A stretch of 64,000 nt of DNA, from the NCBI GenBank assembly GCA_963825685.1, contig CAWGUD010000027.1, positions 106,294-170,293 on the forward strand, in the 5' to 3' direction. Numbering within the stretch: position 1 is the stretch's first letter; each line of letters begins with the position of its first letter. Shown piece after piece: positions 28,370 through 36,902 of this stretch. Made by a program: the position numbers and the translations under genes. Source of the DNA: JAOUEA01 sp963825685 (GTDB lineage Bacteria; Actinomycetota; UBA4738; HRBIN12). Below the pieces are notes generated by a model that was not told the DNA's origin, searched no databases, and saw only the letters and a list, made by a program, of their open reading frames with translations.

Positions 28370-30733
28370 TCAGCTCGATGCCTCGCGCTCGGAGCGAGCC
28401 GACGCCCGAGCGGTCTCGAGCTGGTAGGAGACGCTCGTGAGGACGACGCGATCCTCGAACAGGAACAGGCGCTTCACGAACAACGCGGTCTGTCCGTGCA
28501 GCGGCAGCTGCCACCACTTCGCCACGATGTACTCGGGGACCACGACGTTCACGATCGTGTCCGCCCGCTCGGTGTACCGACGCACCTCGGCCAGCATCGG
28601 GATCGAGAGGTCGCGGAACGGCGCCTCGACGATGTCGAGCGGCACGGCCTCGACGACGTCGAACCAGTCTTCGCCGATCGAGTGCGCGGCCTCGGGGTCG
28701 AGATCGAAGTAGACCGCCCTCGTCACGGTCGCGTCGAGCGTGCGGGCGTAGTTCACCGCCCGCACGGACACGTCGTTCACCGAGGAGAGGAACACGAGCG
28801 TCACGGTGCGCTGCGGGATCAGCGGCTTGCCACCGGCTCCCGAGGGGGAACCTTCCTCGAGCACGACGGGGACGTCGGTGACGACGACGTTGGGGGTGCG
28901 CAGCATGCTGGCCTTCAGGCGCACGAGGTCGCGGCTGCCCACGAGGTAGGAGAAGAAGCCCTGGGGACGCAGCAGCTCGGGGACGATCACGGTCACGAAG
29001 TCGTCGGGGCCACGGTCGATCCCCTCCACCACGCTCCGGACACCCGACGTGAGGTTCGAAGCCGCGATCGGCATCAGGTCGGGGATGCCCGCCCCGACGA
29101 AGGAGCGCCAGCGCGCCTGCACGTCGGCGGCGACCTCACCCTCGCGACAGGGGAAGACCGGCCGGATGTCCTCGGGGCGGAACGACCGCAGGTACCCCAC
29201 CGCGCCGGCGGTCGCGACGTCGAAGTCGCGAACGAGCAGCACCACGTGGTTCTCACCCGTGGCACCCGGTCGGACCCGCTTCGCGCTCAACTGGCGCCGC
29301 ACGTTCGCGTAGTGGTGGTGGATCGAGTAGAAGACGGGCACGAGCAGCGCCATGATCAGGATCGAGAGCCACGCGCCGCTCGACCACTTCGAGGCGCCGA
29401 CCACGATCAACACCACGAACGTCGTGACCGCCCCGACCGCGTTGATCACGATCGATCGGCGCCACCCCTTCATCGCGGTGTCGCCCTTGCGACCCTCCGC
29501 GATCCAGTGCTTCACCATGCCCGATTGAGACAGCGTGAACGACGTGAACACGCCGACCACGTAGAGCCCGATCACCGCGTTCAGGTCCGCGTCGAAGATG
29601 TAGATCATCACCGCCGACAGCAGCCCGAGCACGAGCACGCCGTTGGAGAAGACGAGGCGGTCGCCGCGGTTCACGAACTGGCTCGGCAGGTACCGGTCGC
29701 GGGCCAGGATCGAGGCGAGACGCGGGAAGTCCTGGTAGGCCGTGTTGGCAGCAAGGATCAGGATCGCCGCCGTGAACACCTGCACGACGTAGAAGCCGAT
29801 CGATCCGTCGCCGAAGACCGCGATCGCGATCTGCGCCGGCACGGAACGCTCTTCACTCGCGACGACGCCCTCGACGTGCGTCGCGAGCCAGGAGATGCCC
29901 ATGAACATCGAGATCGCGATGCCACCCATGATCGCGAGCGTCGTCGCGGCGTTGTGCGCCTGCGGACGTTTGAACGCCGGCACGCCGTTGGAGATCGCCT
30001 CCACACCGGTGAGCGCGGTGGCGCCTGACGAGAACGCCTTGAGGAGCACGAACAGCCCGACCGCGCCCGCGGTCGTCGCCGCGTCGTGGATCGGCTCGAC
30101 CTCGACACCCACCGCCGGGCAGCCTCCGAGGCACTGACCGAGCCCGAGCACGATCAACGCACCGATCGAGAGCACGAAGCCGTAGGTCGGGATCGCGAAC
30201 ACCACGCCCGACTCCTTGGAGCCGCGCAGGTTCGCGAGCGTGACGAAGGCCACGAAGAAGATCGAGAGGGCGACCGCGTGCTCGTTGGCTGCCGGAATCG
30301 CCGAACCGATCGCGAACACCCCGGCCACGATCGAGACGACGACGGTCATCATGTAGTCGAAGAGCAGGGCCGCGGCGGCGACGAGGCCGGGAGCCTGGCC
30401 GAGGTTCTCCTTGCTCACGATGTACGCCCCGCCGCCCCCCGGGTAGGCCCGCACGGTCTGGCGGTACGAGGCGATCACGAGCGCCATCAAGAGCGAGACG
30501 GCTCCCGCGATCGGGAGCACGTAACCCTGCGGCGCCGTGGTCGCGATCGTGAGCACGAGGAGGATCTCGCCGGTGGCGTAGGCGACCGACGACAGCGCGT
30601 CGGACGCGAAGACGGGCAGCGCGAGGACCTTCGGCAGCAGGGTGTGTTCGAGGCGCGAGCTCGAGAAGGCGCGGCCGAGCACGACCCGCTTGAACACCCC
30701 GGTCGACGGCGCGGGAAGGTCGGTCCTGGCCAT
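28370..30733 (-). CDS. KimA-like (APC superfamily) potassium transporter, copy 1
   Basis: 787 residues: about 12 membrane helices in residues 45-480 and a long cytoplasmic C-terminal region (about 300 residues) with USP-like alternating strands. The first helix has SDALSSVAYATG and the third DYMMTVVVS; their spacing places Asp, Tyr, Asp, Tyr, Thr and Ser exactly as the residues reported for K+ handling in Bacillus KimA (D36/Y43 and D117/Y118/T121/S125, from memory). YPGGGGAYIVSKENLG is also typical. Likely a proton-coupled K+ importer. Nine bases after copy 2 in the same direction, and also preceded by a possible promoter of its own. Confidence 0.85.
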   Translation of the reverse strand: MARTDLPAPSTGVFKRVVLGRAFSSSRLEHTLLPKVLALPVFASDALSSVAYATGEILLVLTIATTAPQGYVLPIAGAVSLLMALVIASYRQTVRAYPGGGGAYIVSKENLGQAPGLVAAAALLFDYMMTVVVSIVAGVFAIGSAIPAANEHAVALSIFFVAFVTLANLRGSKESGVVFAIPTYGFVLSIGALIVLGLGQCLGGCPAVGVEVEPIHDAATTAGAVGLFVLLKAFSSGATALTGVEAISNGVPAFKRPQAHNAATTLAIMGGIAISMFMGISWLATHVEGVVASEERSVPAQIAIAVFGDGSIGFYVVQVFTAAILILAANTAYQDFPRLASILARDRYLPSQFVNRGDRLVFSNGVLVLGLLSAVMIYIFDADLNAVIGLYVVGVFTSFTLSQSGMVKHWIAEGRKGDTAMKGWRRSIVINAVGAVTTFVVLIVVGASKWSSGAWLSILIMALLVPVFYSIHHHYANVRRQLSAKRVRPGATGENHVVLLVRDFDVATAGAVGYLRSFRPEDIRPVFPCREGEVAADVQARWRSFVGAGIPDLMPIAASNLTSGVRSVVEGIDRGPDDFVTVIVPELLRPQGFFSYLVGSRDLVRLKASMLRTPNVVVTDVPVVLEEGSPSGAGGKPLIPQRTVTLVFLSSVNDVSVRAVNYARTLDATVTRAVYFDLDPEAAHSIGEDWFDVVEAVPLDIVEAPFRDLSIPMLAEVRRYTERADTIVNVVVPEYIVAKWWQLPLHGQTALFVKRLFLFEDRVVLTSVSYQLETARASARSEREASS

Positions 30734-30739
30734 GGCGGC

Positions 30740-30745
30740 AGCCTA
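30740..30745 (-). promoter_or_regulatory. Candidate -10 box (TAGGCT) for KimA-like copy 1
   Basis: TAGGCT six bases before the ATG on the minus strand. It overlaps the end of the preceding gene, so it would act as an internal promoter giving a leaderless message. Confidence 0.35.
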
Positions 30746-33130
30746 CGTGGTCGCCGGGGTCCCGGCGGTCGGGCTCGGGTCGGGCCCGACCTCGGGCGCC
30801 GACAGGTGGAACGGCACGCTCGTGACCACGACACCCGGCTCGAAGAGCAGCACCCGTTTGAAGAACAGGGCGGTCTGGTTGTGCAACAGGTTCTCCCACC
30901 AGTGTCGTGGCACGAGCTCGGGCAGCACGACGGTGACCACGGTGTCGCCGCGTGATGTGTGCGCGCGGATCTCTTCGAGCAACGGCGGACCGAAGTCGCG
31001 GAAGGGAGCCTCGACCAGCACGAGCGGCACGTCGAGCTGCCGCTCGTGCCACTCGTCCACCACGCCCTCGACCTCGTCGGGATCGGTGACCATGTAGATC
31101 GCCTCGATCGCGGTGGGGTGCAGCGACTTGCCGTAGATCACGGCACGCACCGTCGGATCGTGCACCGCGGAGACGGGCACGAGGACCACCGTGCGCTCCG
31201 GCTCGAGCGGTCGATCGCCGAGCCAGGTCGGCCGCGCTTCCGACGGCACGAGCGGCACGTCGGTCACGACCACTCGCGGCTCGAACAGCAGCGCCGTCTT
31301 CAGCAGGAACGCCTCCCGATGTCGCACGAACTGCCAGACCGTGTTGCGCGGAAGCAGCTCGGGGATCACGACCGTGAGGAATCGGTCCCGCTCGTGGCGA
31401 GGCACCGAGCGCACGAAGCGACGGACGGATCGGACGAGGTGCCGGTCGGCGCCTCGGAGCGGCTCCAGCTCGCCCATGCGGGGGGCGATCACCGACCACT
31501 CCGCCGCCACGCCCTCGAACGCATCGGCAGGGCCGACGTACAGCGCGTTGAAGCTGGTGGGGCGAACGGCCCGCAGGTAGGCGACCGCATCACGGGTCGC
31601 GAGCCCCAGGTCGGGCACGAGCAGCAGCATCGTGCCGCTCGCGGCGTCGCGCCCGGTCAGGCGGCGAGCCTGCAGCGCGCGCGCCACGTGCTCGTAGTGG
31701 CGATGCACCGCCCAGAAGAACAGCACGATGAACGGCATCGCGACGATCACGATCCAGGCGCCCTTGGCGAACTTCGTGACCGTGACGACGACGAGCACGA
31801 CGCCGGTCGTGGCCGCGCCGATGCCGTTGATCACGGCGCTCCGCTGCCAGCTCCCCTCCTTCGTCCGCATCCAGCGCCGGACCATGCCCGCCTGCGACAG
31901 CGTGAAGGCCGTGAACACGCCGACGACGTAGAGCTGGATCAGCCGCGTGAGGTTGGCGTCGAACGCCCAGATCAGCATCGCCGCGAGACCGGCGAGGACG
32001 ACGACGCCGTTCGAGAAGACGAGCCGGTCGCCCCGGTTGCGGAACTGCGAGGGCATGAAGCGGTCGCGCGCGAGGATCGAGGCGAGCCGAGGGAAGTCCT
32101 GGAACGCCGTGTTGGCCGCGAGGATCAGGATGCCCGCGGTGAACACCTGCAGCAGCAGGAACATGAAGCCGCCGCCGAAGACCGTGTCGCCGATCTGGGC
32201 CAGCACCGGCAGCTCGTGGACGATGTCCTCGCTGATCCGCACGTGCAGGAGCACGGAGAGCGCGGTGATGCCGAGGAACATCGTGATCGACATCGCTCCC
32301 ATCACCGCGAGGGTGGTCGCGGCGTTCCTCGCCTGCGGCCTGCGGAACGCCGGCACCCCGTCGGCGATCGCCTCGACGCCGGTCAACGCGGTCGCACCCG
32401 ACGAGAACGCGCGCGCGATCAGGAACAGCGTCAGCGTGTGCTCGACCTCGAGGGGAAGGTCAGCGGTCTCGGCGAGCGGGCAGCCGCCCATGCAGCGGAC
32501 GAAGCCCGTCACGAGCGTGATCGCGATCATCAGCACGAACCCGTAGGTCGGGATCGCGAACAGCGACCCGGCCTCCTTCACGCCTCGGAGGTTGGCGAGG
32601 GTCACGAGGGCGACGAGCGCGATCGCGATCGGCACGCGCATCGGTACGAGGGTCTCCGGTGCGACGGAGGCGATCGCCGTGGTCCCCGCGGTGATGCTCA
32701 CCGCCACGGTCAGCACGTAGTCGGTCAGGATCGCGGCGGCGGCGGTGAGGCCGGGGATCGTCCCCAGGTTCTCGCGGGCGACGATGTAGGAGCCGCCGCC
32801 GGTGGGATAGGCACGCACCGTCTGCCGGTACGACGTGACGACGATGGCCAGCAGCAGGGCGATCGCCAGCGCGATCGGCATCCTGAGCGTGAGGGCCCCG
32901 GCCCCGGCCGCCACGAGCACGAGCATCATCTCCTCGGTGGCGTACGCGTTCGAGGAGAGGGGGTCGGAGGAGAAGACCGGCAGGGCGAGGAACTTCGGCA
33001 GGAGCTGGTGCTCGGCCTTGTCGGAGGCGATGGCCCGTCCGACGAACAGTCGCTTCAGGGGGCCCCCACCGACCCTGCGAGGGAGTTGCAGCTCTGCAGG
33101 CACGGCGAGCATCCTCGCACGTCGCGGCAC
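30743..33130 (-). CDS. KimA-like (APC superfamily) potassium transporter, copy 2
   Basis: 795 residues with the same plan as copy 1: 12 helices, then a cytoplasmic tail with VRSVRRFVRSV and strand-rich repeats. Conserved K+-site pattern SDPLSSNAYATEE and DYVLTVAVS; YPTGGGSYIVARENLG in the following loop. Moderately similar to copy 1, so an old duplication. The GTG at 33130 is used; an ATG at 33112 (MLAVPAEL) is an alternative. The gene starts 19 bases after the response regulator gene on the same strand, so the KdpDE-like pair upstream probably controls both transporters. Confidence 0.85.
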   Translation of the reverse strand: MPRRARMLAVPAELQLPRRVGGGPLKRLFVGRAIASDKAEHQLLPKFLALPVFSSDPLSSNAYATEEMMLVLVAAGAGALTLRMPIALAIALLLAIVVTSYRQTVRAYPTGGGSYIVARENLGTIPGLTAAAAILTDYVLTVAVSITAGTTAIASVAPETLVPMRVPIAIALVALVTLANLRGVKEAGSLFAIPTYGFVLMIAITLVTGFVRCMGGCPLAETADLPLEVEHTLTLFLIARAFSSGATALTGVEAIADGVPAFRRPQARNAATTLAVMGAMSITMFLGITALSVLLHVRISEDIVHELPVLAQIGDTVFGGGFMFLLLQVFTAGILILAANTAFQDFPRLASILARDRFMPSQFRNRGDRLVFSNGVVVLAGLAAMLIWAFDANLTRLIQLYVVGVFTAFTLSQAGMVRRWMRTKEGSWQRSAVINGIGAATTGVVLVVVTVTKFAKGAWIVIVAMPFIVLFFWAVHRHYEHVARALQARRLTGRDAASGTMLLLVPDLGLATRDAVAYLRAVRPTSFNALYVGPADAFEGVAAEWSVIAPRMGELEPLRGADRHLVRSVRRFVRSVPRHERDRFLTVVIPELLPRNTVWQFVRHREAFLLKTALLFEPRVVVTDVPLVPSEARPTWLGDRPLEPERTVVLVPVSAVHDPTVRAVIYGKSLHPTAIEAIYMVTDPDEVEGVVDEWHERQLDVPLVLVEAPFRDFGPPLLEEIRAHTSRGDTVVTVVLPELVPRHWWENLLHNQTALFFKRVLLFEPGVVVTSVPFHLSAPEVGPDPSPTAGTPATT

Positions 33131-33149
33131 GAGCGACGAGCGGATCGGG

Positions 33150-33839
33150 CTAGCCGGCGACCTCGGCCACCCAGCGATAGCCGACCCCCGGCTCCGTGAC
33201 GATCAGGGCCGGGGCCTGCGCATCGTCGCCGAGCTTCTTCCGCAGGGCACGCACGTAGGTGCGCAGGTAGGTCGTCTCGGTCCCGTAGCCCTGCCCCCAC
33301 ACCTTCCGCAGGAGCCACTGATGGGTGAGGAGCTTGCCCGGGTTCGTCACGAGCGCCTCGAGCAGGCCGTACTCCGTGGGTGTGAGCCGCACCTGCTCGC
33401 CGTCGAGGGTCACCAGCCGACGGGGAAGGTCGACCTCGATCCTGCCGAACCGCAGCACGGGTGCGGATGGCTCGTCAGACTGCTTGCGGCGCATAGCAGC
33501 CCGGGCCCGGGCGAGGAGCTCCTCCATGCCGAAGGGCTTCGTGACGTAGTCATCGGCGCCCGCGTCGAGCGCGGCGACCTTGTCGGTCTGAGATTCCCGC
33601 ACCGAGAGCACGATCACCGGCACGTCGCTGAACCCGCGAACACGGCGGATCACCTCGGTCCCGTCGATGTCGGGGAGCCCGAGGTCCAGCAGCACGAGAT
33701 CGGGCGCCTGCTCGGCAGCGCCGACGACCCCTTCCTCGCCGGTGCCGACGGTCGCGACGTCGTACCCGTGGGCCTCGAGGCTCGTGCGAAGCGCCCGTCT
33801 GATCTGCGGCTCGTCGTCGACGACGAGGACCAGGGTCAT
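33150..33839 (-). CDS. OmpR/KdpE-type response regulator, copy 1
   Basis: 229 residues. Receiver domain with DDEPQIRRAL, phospho-acceptor Asp in LVLLDLGLPDIDG, and DDYVTKPFGMEELLAR; C-terminal winged helix with LTPTEYGLLEALVTNPGKLLTH and YLRTYVRALRKKLGD. DEPQI and GAEDYVTKPFG-like sequence point to the KdpE branch. The ATG overlaps the preceding kinase stop (ATGA), giving a coupled sensor-regulator pair followed by the two KimA-like transporter genes. Confidence 0.94.
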   Translation of the reverse strand: MTLVLVVDDEPQIRRALRTSLEAHGYDVATVGTGEEGVVGAAEQAPDLVLLDLGLPDIDGTEVIRRVRGFSDVPVIVLSVRESQTDKVAALDAGADDYVTKPFGMEELLARARAAMRRKQSDEPSAPVLRFGRIEVDLPRRLVTLDGEQVRLTPTEYGLLEALVTNPGKLLTHQWLLRKVWGQGYGTETTYLRTYVRALRKKLGDDAQAPALIVTEPGVGYRWVAEVAG

Positions 33840-35350
33840 GTGCGCGCCTCCTGATCGGCCGGGACCCCGGCGCGAGCGAGGTCGGCCTCGAGTCCCGGCG
33901 TGTACGCGGGGATCTCGAACACGAAGGTCGCGCCCTCACCGACCGCGTCCTCGACCCAGATGCGGCCGCCGTGCGCCGTGACGATCGCGTTCGCGATCGC
34001 GAGTCCCAGGCCGGTGCCGGGGGAATCCGGGATCGAGGCGCCTCGGTAGAAGGCCTCGAAGATGCGCTCGCGGTCACCGTCAGGAACGCCGGGCCCCTGA
34101 TCGGTCACCCGCACGATGACGTGATCGTTCGACGGCGCGACCGACAGCCTCACCTCACCTCCGGGCGGCGAGTGGCGTGCGGCGTTCTCGAGCAGGTTCG
34201 TCATCACCTGGTCGAGCTGCATCTCGTCGACGGCGACCGGGGGCACGTCATCGTCGATGTCGAGCACGATCCGCACGTCGTGCAGGCGCGGCACGAGCCG
34301 GGCGACGACGACCTCCGCGATCTCGTCGAGACCGGCCTCGTTGCGGGCGGGGATCAGGGCGCCCGCCCGGATGCGCGCGAGGTCGAGGATGTTGCCGACC
34401 AGTCGGTTCAGCCGGTCGGTCTCCTCGAGGATCGTCGTGAGCAGCTCCCGTTCCTGCGTCGGATCGTGCTCCACGCTGGGATCGAGCAGGCTCGTGACCC
34501 CCGCCTTGATCGACGCGAGCGGCGTGCGGAAGTCGTGGGTCACCGAACTGAACATCGCCGCGCGCAGCTGGTTCGTCTCGGCATCGAGCTGCGCGAGCCG
34601 GGCGCGGGCGTCGAGCCGAGCGCGGTCGAGCGCGGCGGCGGCCTGCTTCGATGCCGCCTCGAGGAGGAGCTGCTCGTGCGGCCCGAGGGGCCGACGTCCG
34701 GCGGGGCGCTCGACCCGCAGCGTGCCGAACGAGACCGGCCCGACGACGAGGGGCACCACGCTGTCCGGACCGCCGGGCGTGAGCTCGGAGCGCTCCGCGC
34801 GCGCGCGGAGCTGCGTGCCGTCGAGCTCGACGTGCACCTCGGCCGAGACCAGCCCGAACGGCTCCAGCAGCACGCGCACGAAATCGTCGAGCACCCGGTC
34901 GGGCACCTCGCCCGAGACGAACCTCGACGAGAGGTGCCCGAGCAGGCGTGCCTCGCGCTCACGACGGCTCGCCCGGGCCCGCTCCTCGGCGGCACCCCCG
35001 ACCAGGATGCCGACGACGAGCGCCACGGTCAGGAACACCACCGCGGTGACCGCCTCCTCGGTGCCCTCGAGCTGCAGGGCAAGCCCCTGTGCCTCGGACA
35101 GGAACACGAGCCCCAGCGACGACAGGATCGCAGCGAGGAGGCCCGCCCAGAGGCCACCCGCGACCGTCGCGATCACGATCGCCAGCAGGAAGAGCGCGAT
35201 CGCGGCCGCCGGCCCGTTGCGGGCGAGCGGGATCGAGGCCACGCCGGCGGCCGCGGGGGCGACCACCGCGATCGCCACCCCGCGGACGCGCAGGCCGGGG
35301 AATCGGCGCCGTTCCGGCTCGTTCACTCCCAGATCCATCGTGTTGGCCAT
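33836..35350 (-). CDS. KdpD-like sensor histidine kinase lacking the N-terminal KdpD and USP domains
   Basis: 504 residues. Four hydrophobic segments (about 25-125) form a DUF4118-type membrane domain, followed by a GAF-like region (about 140-255), HisKA with His272 in SSVTHDFRTPLASIKAG, and HATPase_c with NLLENAARHSPPGG, TDQGPGVPDGD and GTGLGLAIANAIV. It is about 350 residues shorter than the full KdpD at 39.8-42.4 kb because the ATP-binding and USP-like sensor domains are absent, so it probably reads a different cue. An internal Met at 35338 is an alternative start. Direct repeats with an 11-base period lie 30-78 bases upstream. Confidence 0.92.
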   Translation of the reverse strand: MANTMDLGVNEPERRRFPGLRVRGVAIAVVAPAAAGVASIPLARNGPAAAIALFLLAIVIATVAGGLWAGLLAAILSSLGLVFLSEAQGLALQLEGTEEAVTAVVFLTVALVVGILVGGAAEERARASRREREARLLGHLSSRFVSGEVPDRVLDDFVRVLLEPFGLVSAEVHVELDGTQLRARAERSELTPGGPDSVVPLVVGPVSFGTLRVERPAGRRPLGPHEQLLLEAASKQAAAALDRARLDARARLAQLDAETNQLRAAMFSSVTHDFRTPLASIKAGVTSLLDPSVEHDPTQERELLTTILEETDRLNRLVGNILDLARIRAGALIPARNEAGLDEIAEVVVARLVPRLHDVRIVLDIDDDVPPVAVDEMQLDQVMTNLLENAARHSPPGGEVRLSVAPSNDHVIVRVTDQGPGVPDGDRERIFEAFYRGASIPDSPGTGLGLAIANAIVTAHGGRIWVEDAVGEGATFVFEIPAYTPGLEADLARAGVPADQEART

Positions 35351-35379
35351 CGTGCCATGCGTATCGGCACGGATCCGTC

Positions 35380-35428
35380 TTCACGTGATCTTCACGCCAC
35401 GGCGCCGTTCCTTCACGCCACCCTCACA
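35380..35428. promoter_or_regulatory. Direct repeats of TTCACG with 11-base spacing
   Basis: TTCACG begins at 35380, 35391 and 35412, and CTCACA at 35423. Spacings are 11, 21 and 11 bases, i.e. two pairs of 11-base direct repeats, the usual layout for OmpR/PhoB-family regulators. On the gene strand the core reads CGTGAA. They sit just upstream of the KdpD-like kinase, whose partner regulator is of this family, so autoregulation is likely. Confidence 0.5.
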
Positions 35429-35475
35429 GACCGAGGACGATGCTCTGGGCAGGAGTAGAACGTCCTCCGAACCAA

Positions 35476-35520
35476 GCCCGGAGGCCGGACGGCGCCCTCC
35501 AGCCCGCCCGACCTCCGGGC
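35476..35520. repeat. GC-rich inverted repeat
   Basis: GCCCGGAGG at 35476-35484 pairs with CCTCCGGGC at 35512-35520 around a 27-base GC-rich loop. Could be a hairpin in the leader of either divergent transcript; no T-run supports termination. Confidence 0.35.
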
Positions 35521-35550
35521 CCCGTCCTTTCCGGACCCCTCCCCCGCCGG

Positions 35551-35566
35551 TGTGAACGACTTCACA
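35551..35566. promoter_or_regulatory. Crp-type operator TGTGA-N6-TCACA
   Basis: TGTGAACGACTTCACA is a perfect palindrome matching the Crp/GlxR consensus. It lies 99 bases before the start of the small membrane protein gene and about 200 bases before the KdpD-like kinase, with a crp-family gene starting 1.2 kb away. Confidence 0.55.
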
Positions 35567-35664
35567 GCGTTCCTGTGACCCACGCCGCCCACCTTCCGAC
35601 GGCCCACGCCTACGGTCGGACCGAGGGCTGCGAGGTGAGCAGCCACCGAGCGGAGGGAGAGGTC

Positions 35665-36036
35665 ATGAGCGCCACCGAGGTGCAGCACCCGAGCGGATCG
35701 GCCCACACGGGAACGCCCTGGTCGTGGGTGGGAGTCGCCGCCGTGATGGTGTTGATCTCACGGTGTTGTCGATCGGGCTGGCTCGCAACGTCGGGAGAGA
35801 CGACGCGTCCGGGCGGTGGTGAGACGGCACCGGTCACCGAGATCCAGATCGAGGTGCCGGCGAAGGACCTCGTCCTGCACGGCCGCGGACTCGTGGACAT
35901 GCCGGACCAGGTCGCAGTCGCCAAAGGTGCCGCAGCCGCGACGAAGTCGACCGCGAACGAGACGTCGGGCGCAGGAGCGGGGATCGCAGCGAAGGCGACG
36001 TGCCCTGAGCAGCTCGCCCTGAAGCTCTTCTGCTGA
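35665..36036 (+). CDS. Small hypothetical membrane-anchored protein
   Basis: 123 residues starting MSATEVQHPSGSAHTG after a strong GGAGGGAGAG ribosome-binding site. One hydrophobic stretch (WSWVGVAAVMVLIS, residues about 18-31) is followed by a region rich in Gly/Thr, then VTEIQIEVPAKDLVLHGRGLVDMPDQVAVAKG and a tail ending CPEQLALKLFC. Residues about 31-45 read more naturally in another frame (TVLSIGLARNVGRDDASG), so a pair of one-base errors is possible. No family is recognised. A Crp-type site upstream suggests cAMP or nitrogen/redox-type control. Ends before a strong hairpin shared with the convergent crp-like gene. Confidence 0.6.
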   Translation: MSATEVQHPSGSAHTGTPWSWVGVAAVMVLISRCCRSGWLATSGETTRPGGGETAPVTEIQIEVPAKDLVLHGRGLVDMPDQVAVAKGAAAATKSTANETSGAGAGIAAKATCPEQLALKLFC

Positions 36037-36053
36037 CTCCCGCGAGTCGCGCA

Positions 36054-36085
36054 CGACGGATCCGGCCGACAGGCCGGATCCGTCG
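36054..36085. terminator. Bidirectional hairpin terminator candidate
   Basis: CGACGGATCCGGCC pairs perfectly with GGCCGGATCCGTCG across a four-base loop (GACA). It sits between two convergent genes. There is no T-run, as is common for high-GC actinobacterial terminators. Confidence 0.65.
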
Positions 36086-36105
36086 CGTGTCGAGGGGCCC
36101 GGACC

Positions 36106-36798
36106 TCACCCGTCCGAGAGTCGCTCGAGGGCCTCGGGGTCCAGCAGCAGGTATCGCCGACCGTCGCGCCGGACGATGCCGCGCCGACCGAACTCGGACA
36201 GCGTCTTCGACACGCTCTCGCGCGTCACCCCGCACAGGCTCGCGAGGTCTGCCTGCGAGATCGGTGGCACCGCCGGCACACCGTCGGGTCCATCGTCCCT
36301 CGCGAGCTGCAGCAGCCGCTTCGCGAGGCGGCCCTTGAGGTCGAGCCACACGAGGTCGTCCGCGCTCGTCTCCTTCGCGATCACCTGTCTCGCGAGCGTC
36401 CGCAACAGACCGATCGCGAGCGTCGGCACCTCGCTCGCCAGCGAGATGAACGCCTCCCGCTCGAGGACCCAGATGCGTGCGTCCTCGAGGCACAGGACCG
36501 AGGCGGTTCGCTCGGTTTCGGCGAAGACCCCAAGCTCGCCGAAGAGCCGCACGGATTCCAGCCGGCCCTGCAGCTGCGAGCCCGAGGACGGCGACGACGT
36601 GGCGATCTCCAGTCGCCCTTCGAGGAGCATGAACACCTCCGACGACGGGTCTCCCTGCATCGTGACGTACGTGCCGGCCCGATAGGCGCGGATCCGCCCC
36701 GTCGCCACGACCCGGGCGAGCGTGTCGTCCGGGATGCCGGCGAAGAGCTCATGCCGGCGCATCGCCCGCATCGCGCGGTCCGTGTCTCGGGTGCTCAT
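36106..36798 (-). CDS. Crp/Fnr family transcription regulator
   Basis: 230 residues from MSTRDTDRAMRAMRRHELF, chosen because AGGAGG lies just upstream; a longer ORF to 36864 adds an Arg-rich stretch. Cyclic-nucleotide-binding fold in residues 15-130 (FAGIPDDTLARVV, GDPSSEVFMLLEGRLEIA, RLFGELGVFAETERTASVLC) and a winged helix with PPISQADLASLCGVTRESVSKTLSEF, where RESVSK is the recognition helix. FGELG..ERTASV resembles the phosphate-binding cassette of cAMP binders. There are no Fnr cysteines. The operator palindrome at 35551 and the adenylate cyclase at 7.4 kb suggest a cAMP circuit. Confidence 0.93.
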   Translation of the reverse strand: MSTRDTDRAMRAMRRHELFAGIPDDTLARVVATGRIRAYRAGTYVTMQGDPSSEVFMLLEGRLEIATSSPSSGSQLQGRLESVRLFGELGVFAETERTASVLCLEDARIWVLEREAFISLASEVPTLAIGLLRTLARQVIAKETSADDLVWLDLKGRLAKRLLQLARDDGPDGVPAVPPISQADLASLCGVTRESVSKTLSEFGRRGIVRRDGRRYLLLDPEALERLSDG

Positions 36799-36888
36799 GC
36801 CACCTCCTCGGATGACCCATCGTCGCTCGCGACGGGCCGCGCGTCGACCCCGCGACACCGGCATGCTGCCGTCGCGCGCGGCGTGGTC

Positions 36889-36894
36889 TAGGAT
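36889..36894 (+). promoter_or_regulatory. Candidate -10 box (TAGGAT)
   Basis: TAGGAT eight bases before the ATG of the first TrkA-like gene, no Shine-Dalgarno sequence; a leaderless start is likely. Confidence 0.45.
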
Positions 36895-36902
36895 GCCCCG
36901 CG

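Larger units (their letters stand above)
35351..35664. other. Divergent intergenic region with regulatory sites
   Basis: No gene was found in these 314 bases between the KdpD-like kinase (minus) and a small membrane protein (plus). It contains the TTCACG direct repeats, a GC hairpin and a perfect Crp-type palindrome, each listed separately. Confidence 0.7.

Noticed and set aside
32900..33160. c-di-AMP (ydaO-type) riboswitch in front of the KimA-like genes
   Set aside because: Only 19 bases separate the transporter gene from the response regulator gene, leaving no room for such an RNA.
30959..33199. Plus-strand open frame of 746 codons opposite the KimA-like genes
   Set aside because: Antisense shadow with no conserved motif; the minus strand encodes a clear transporter.
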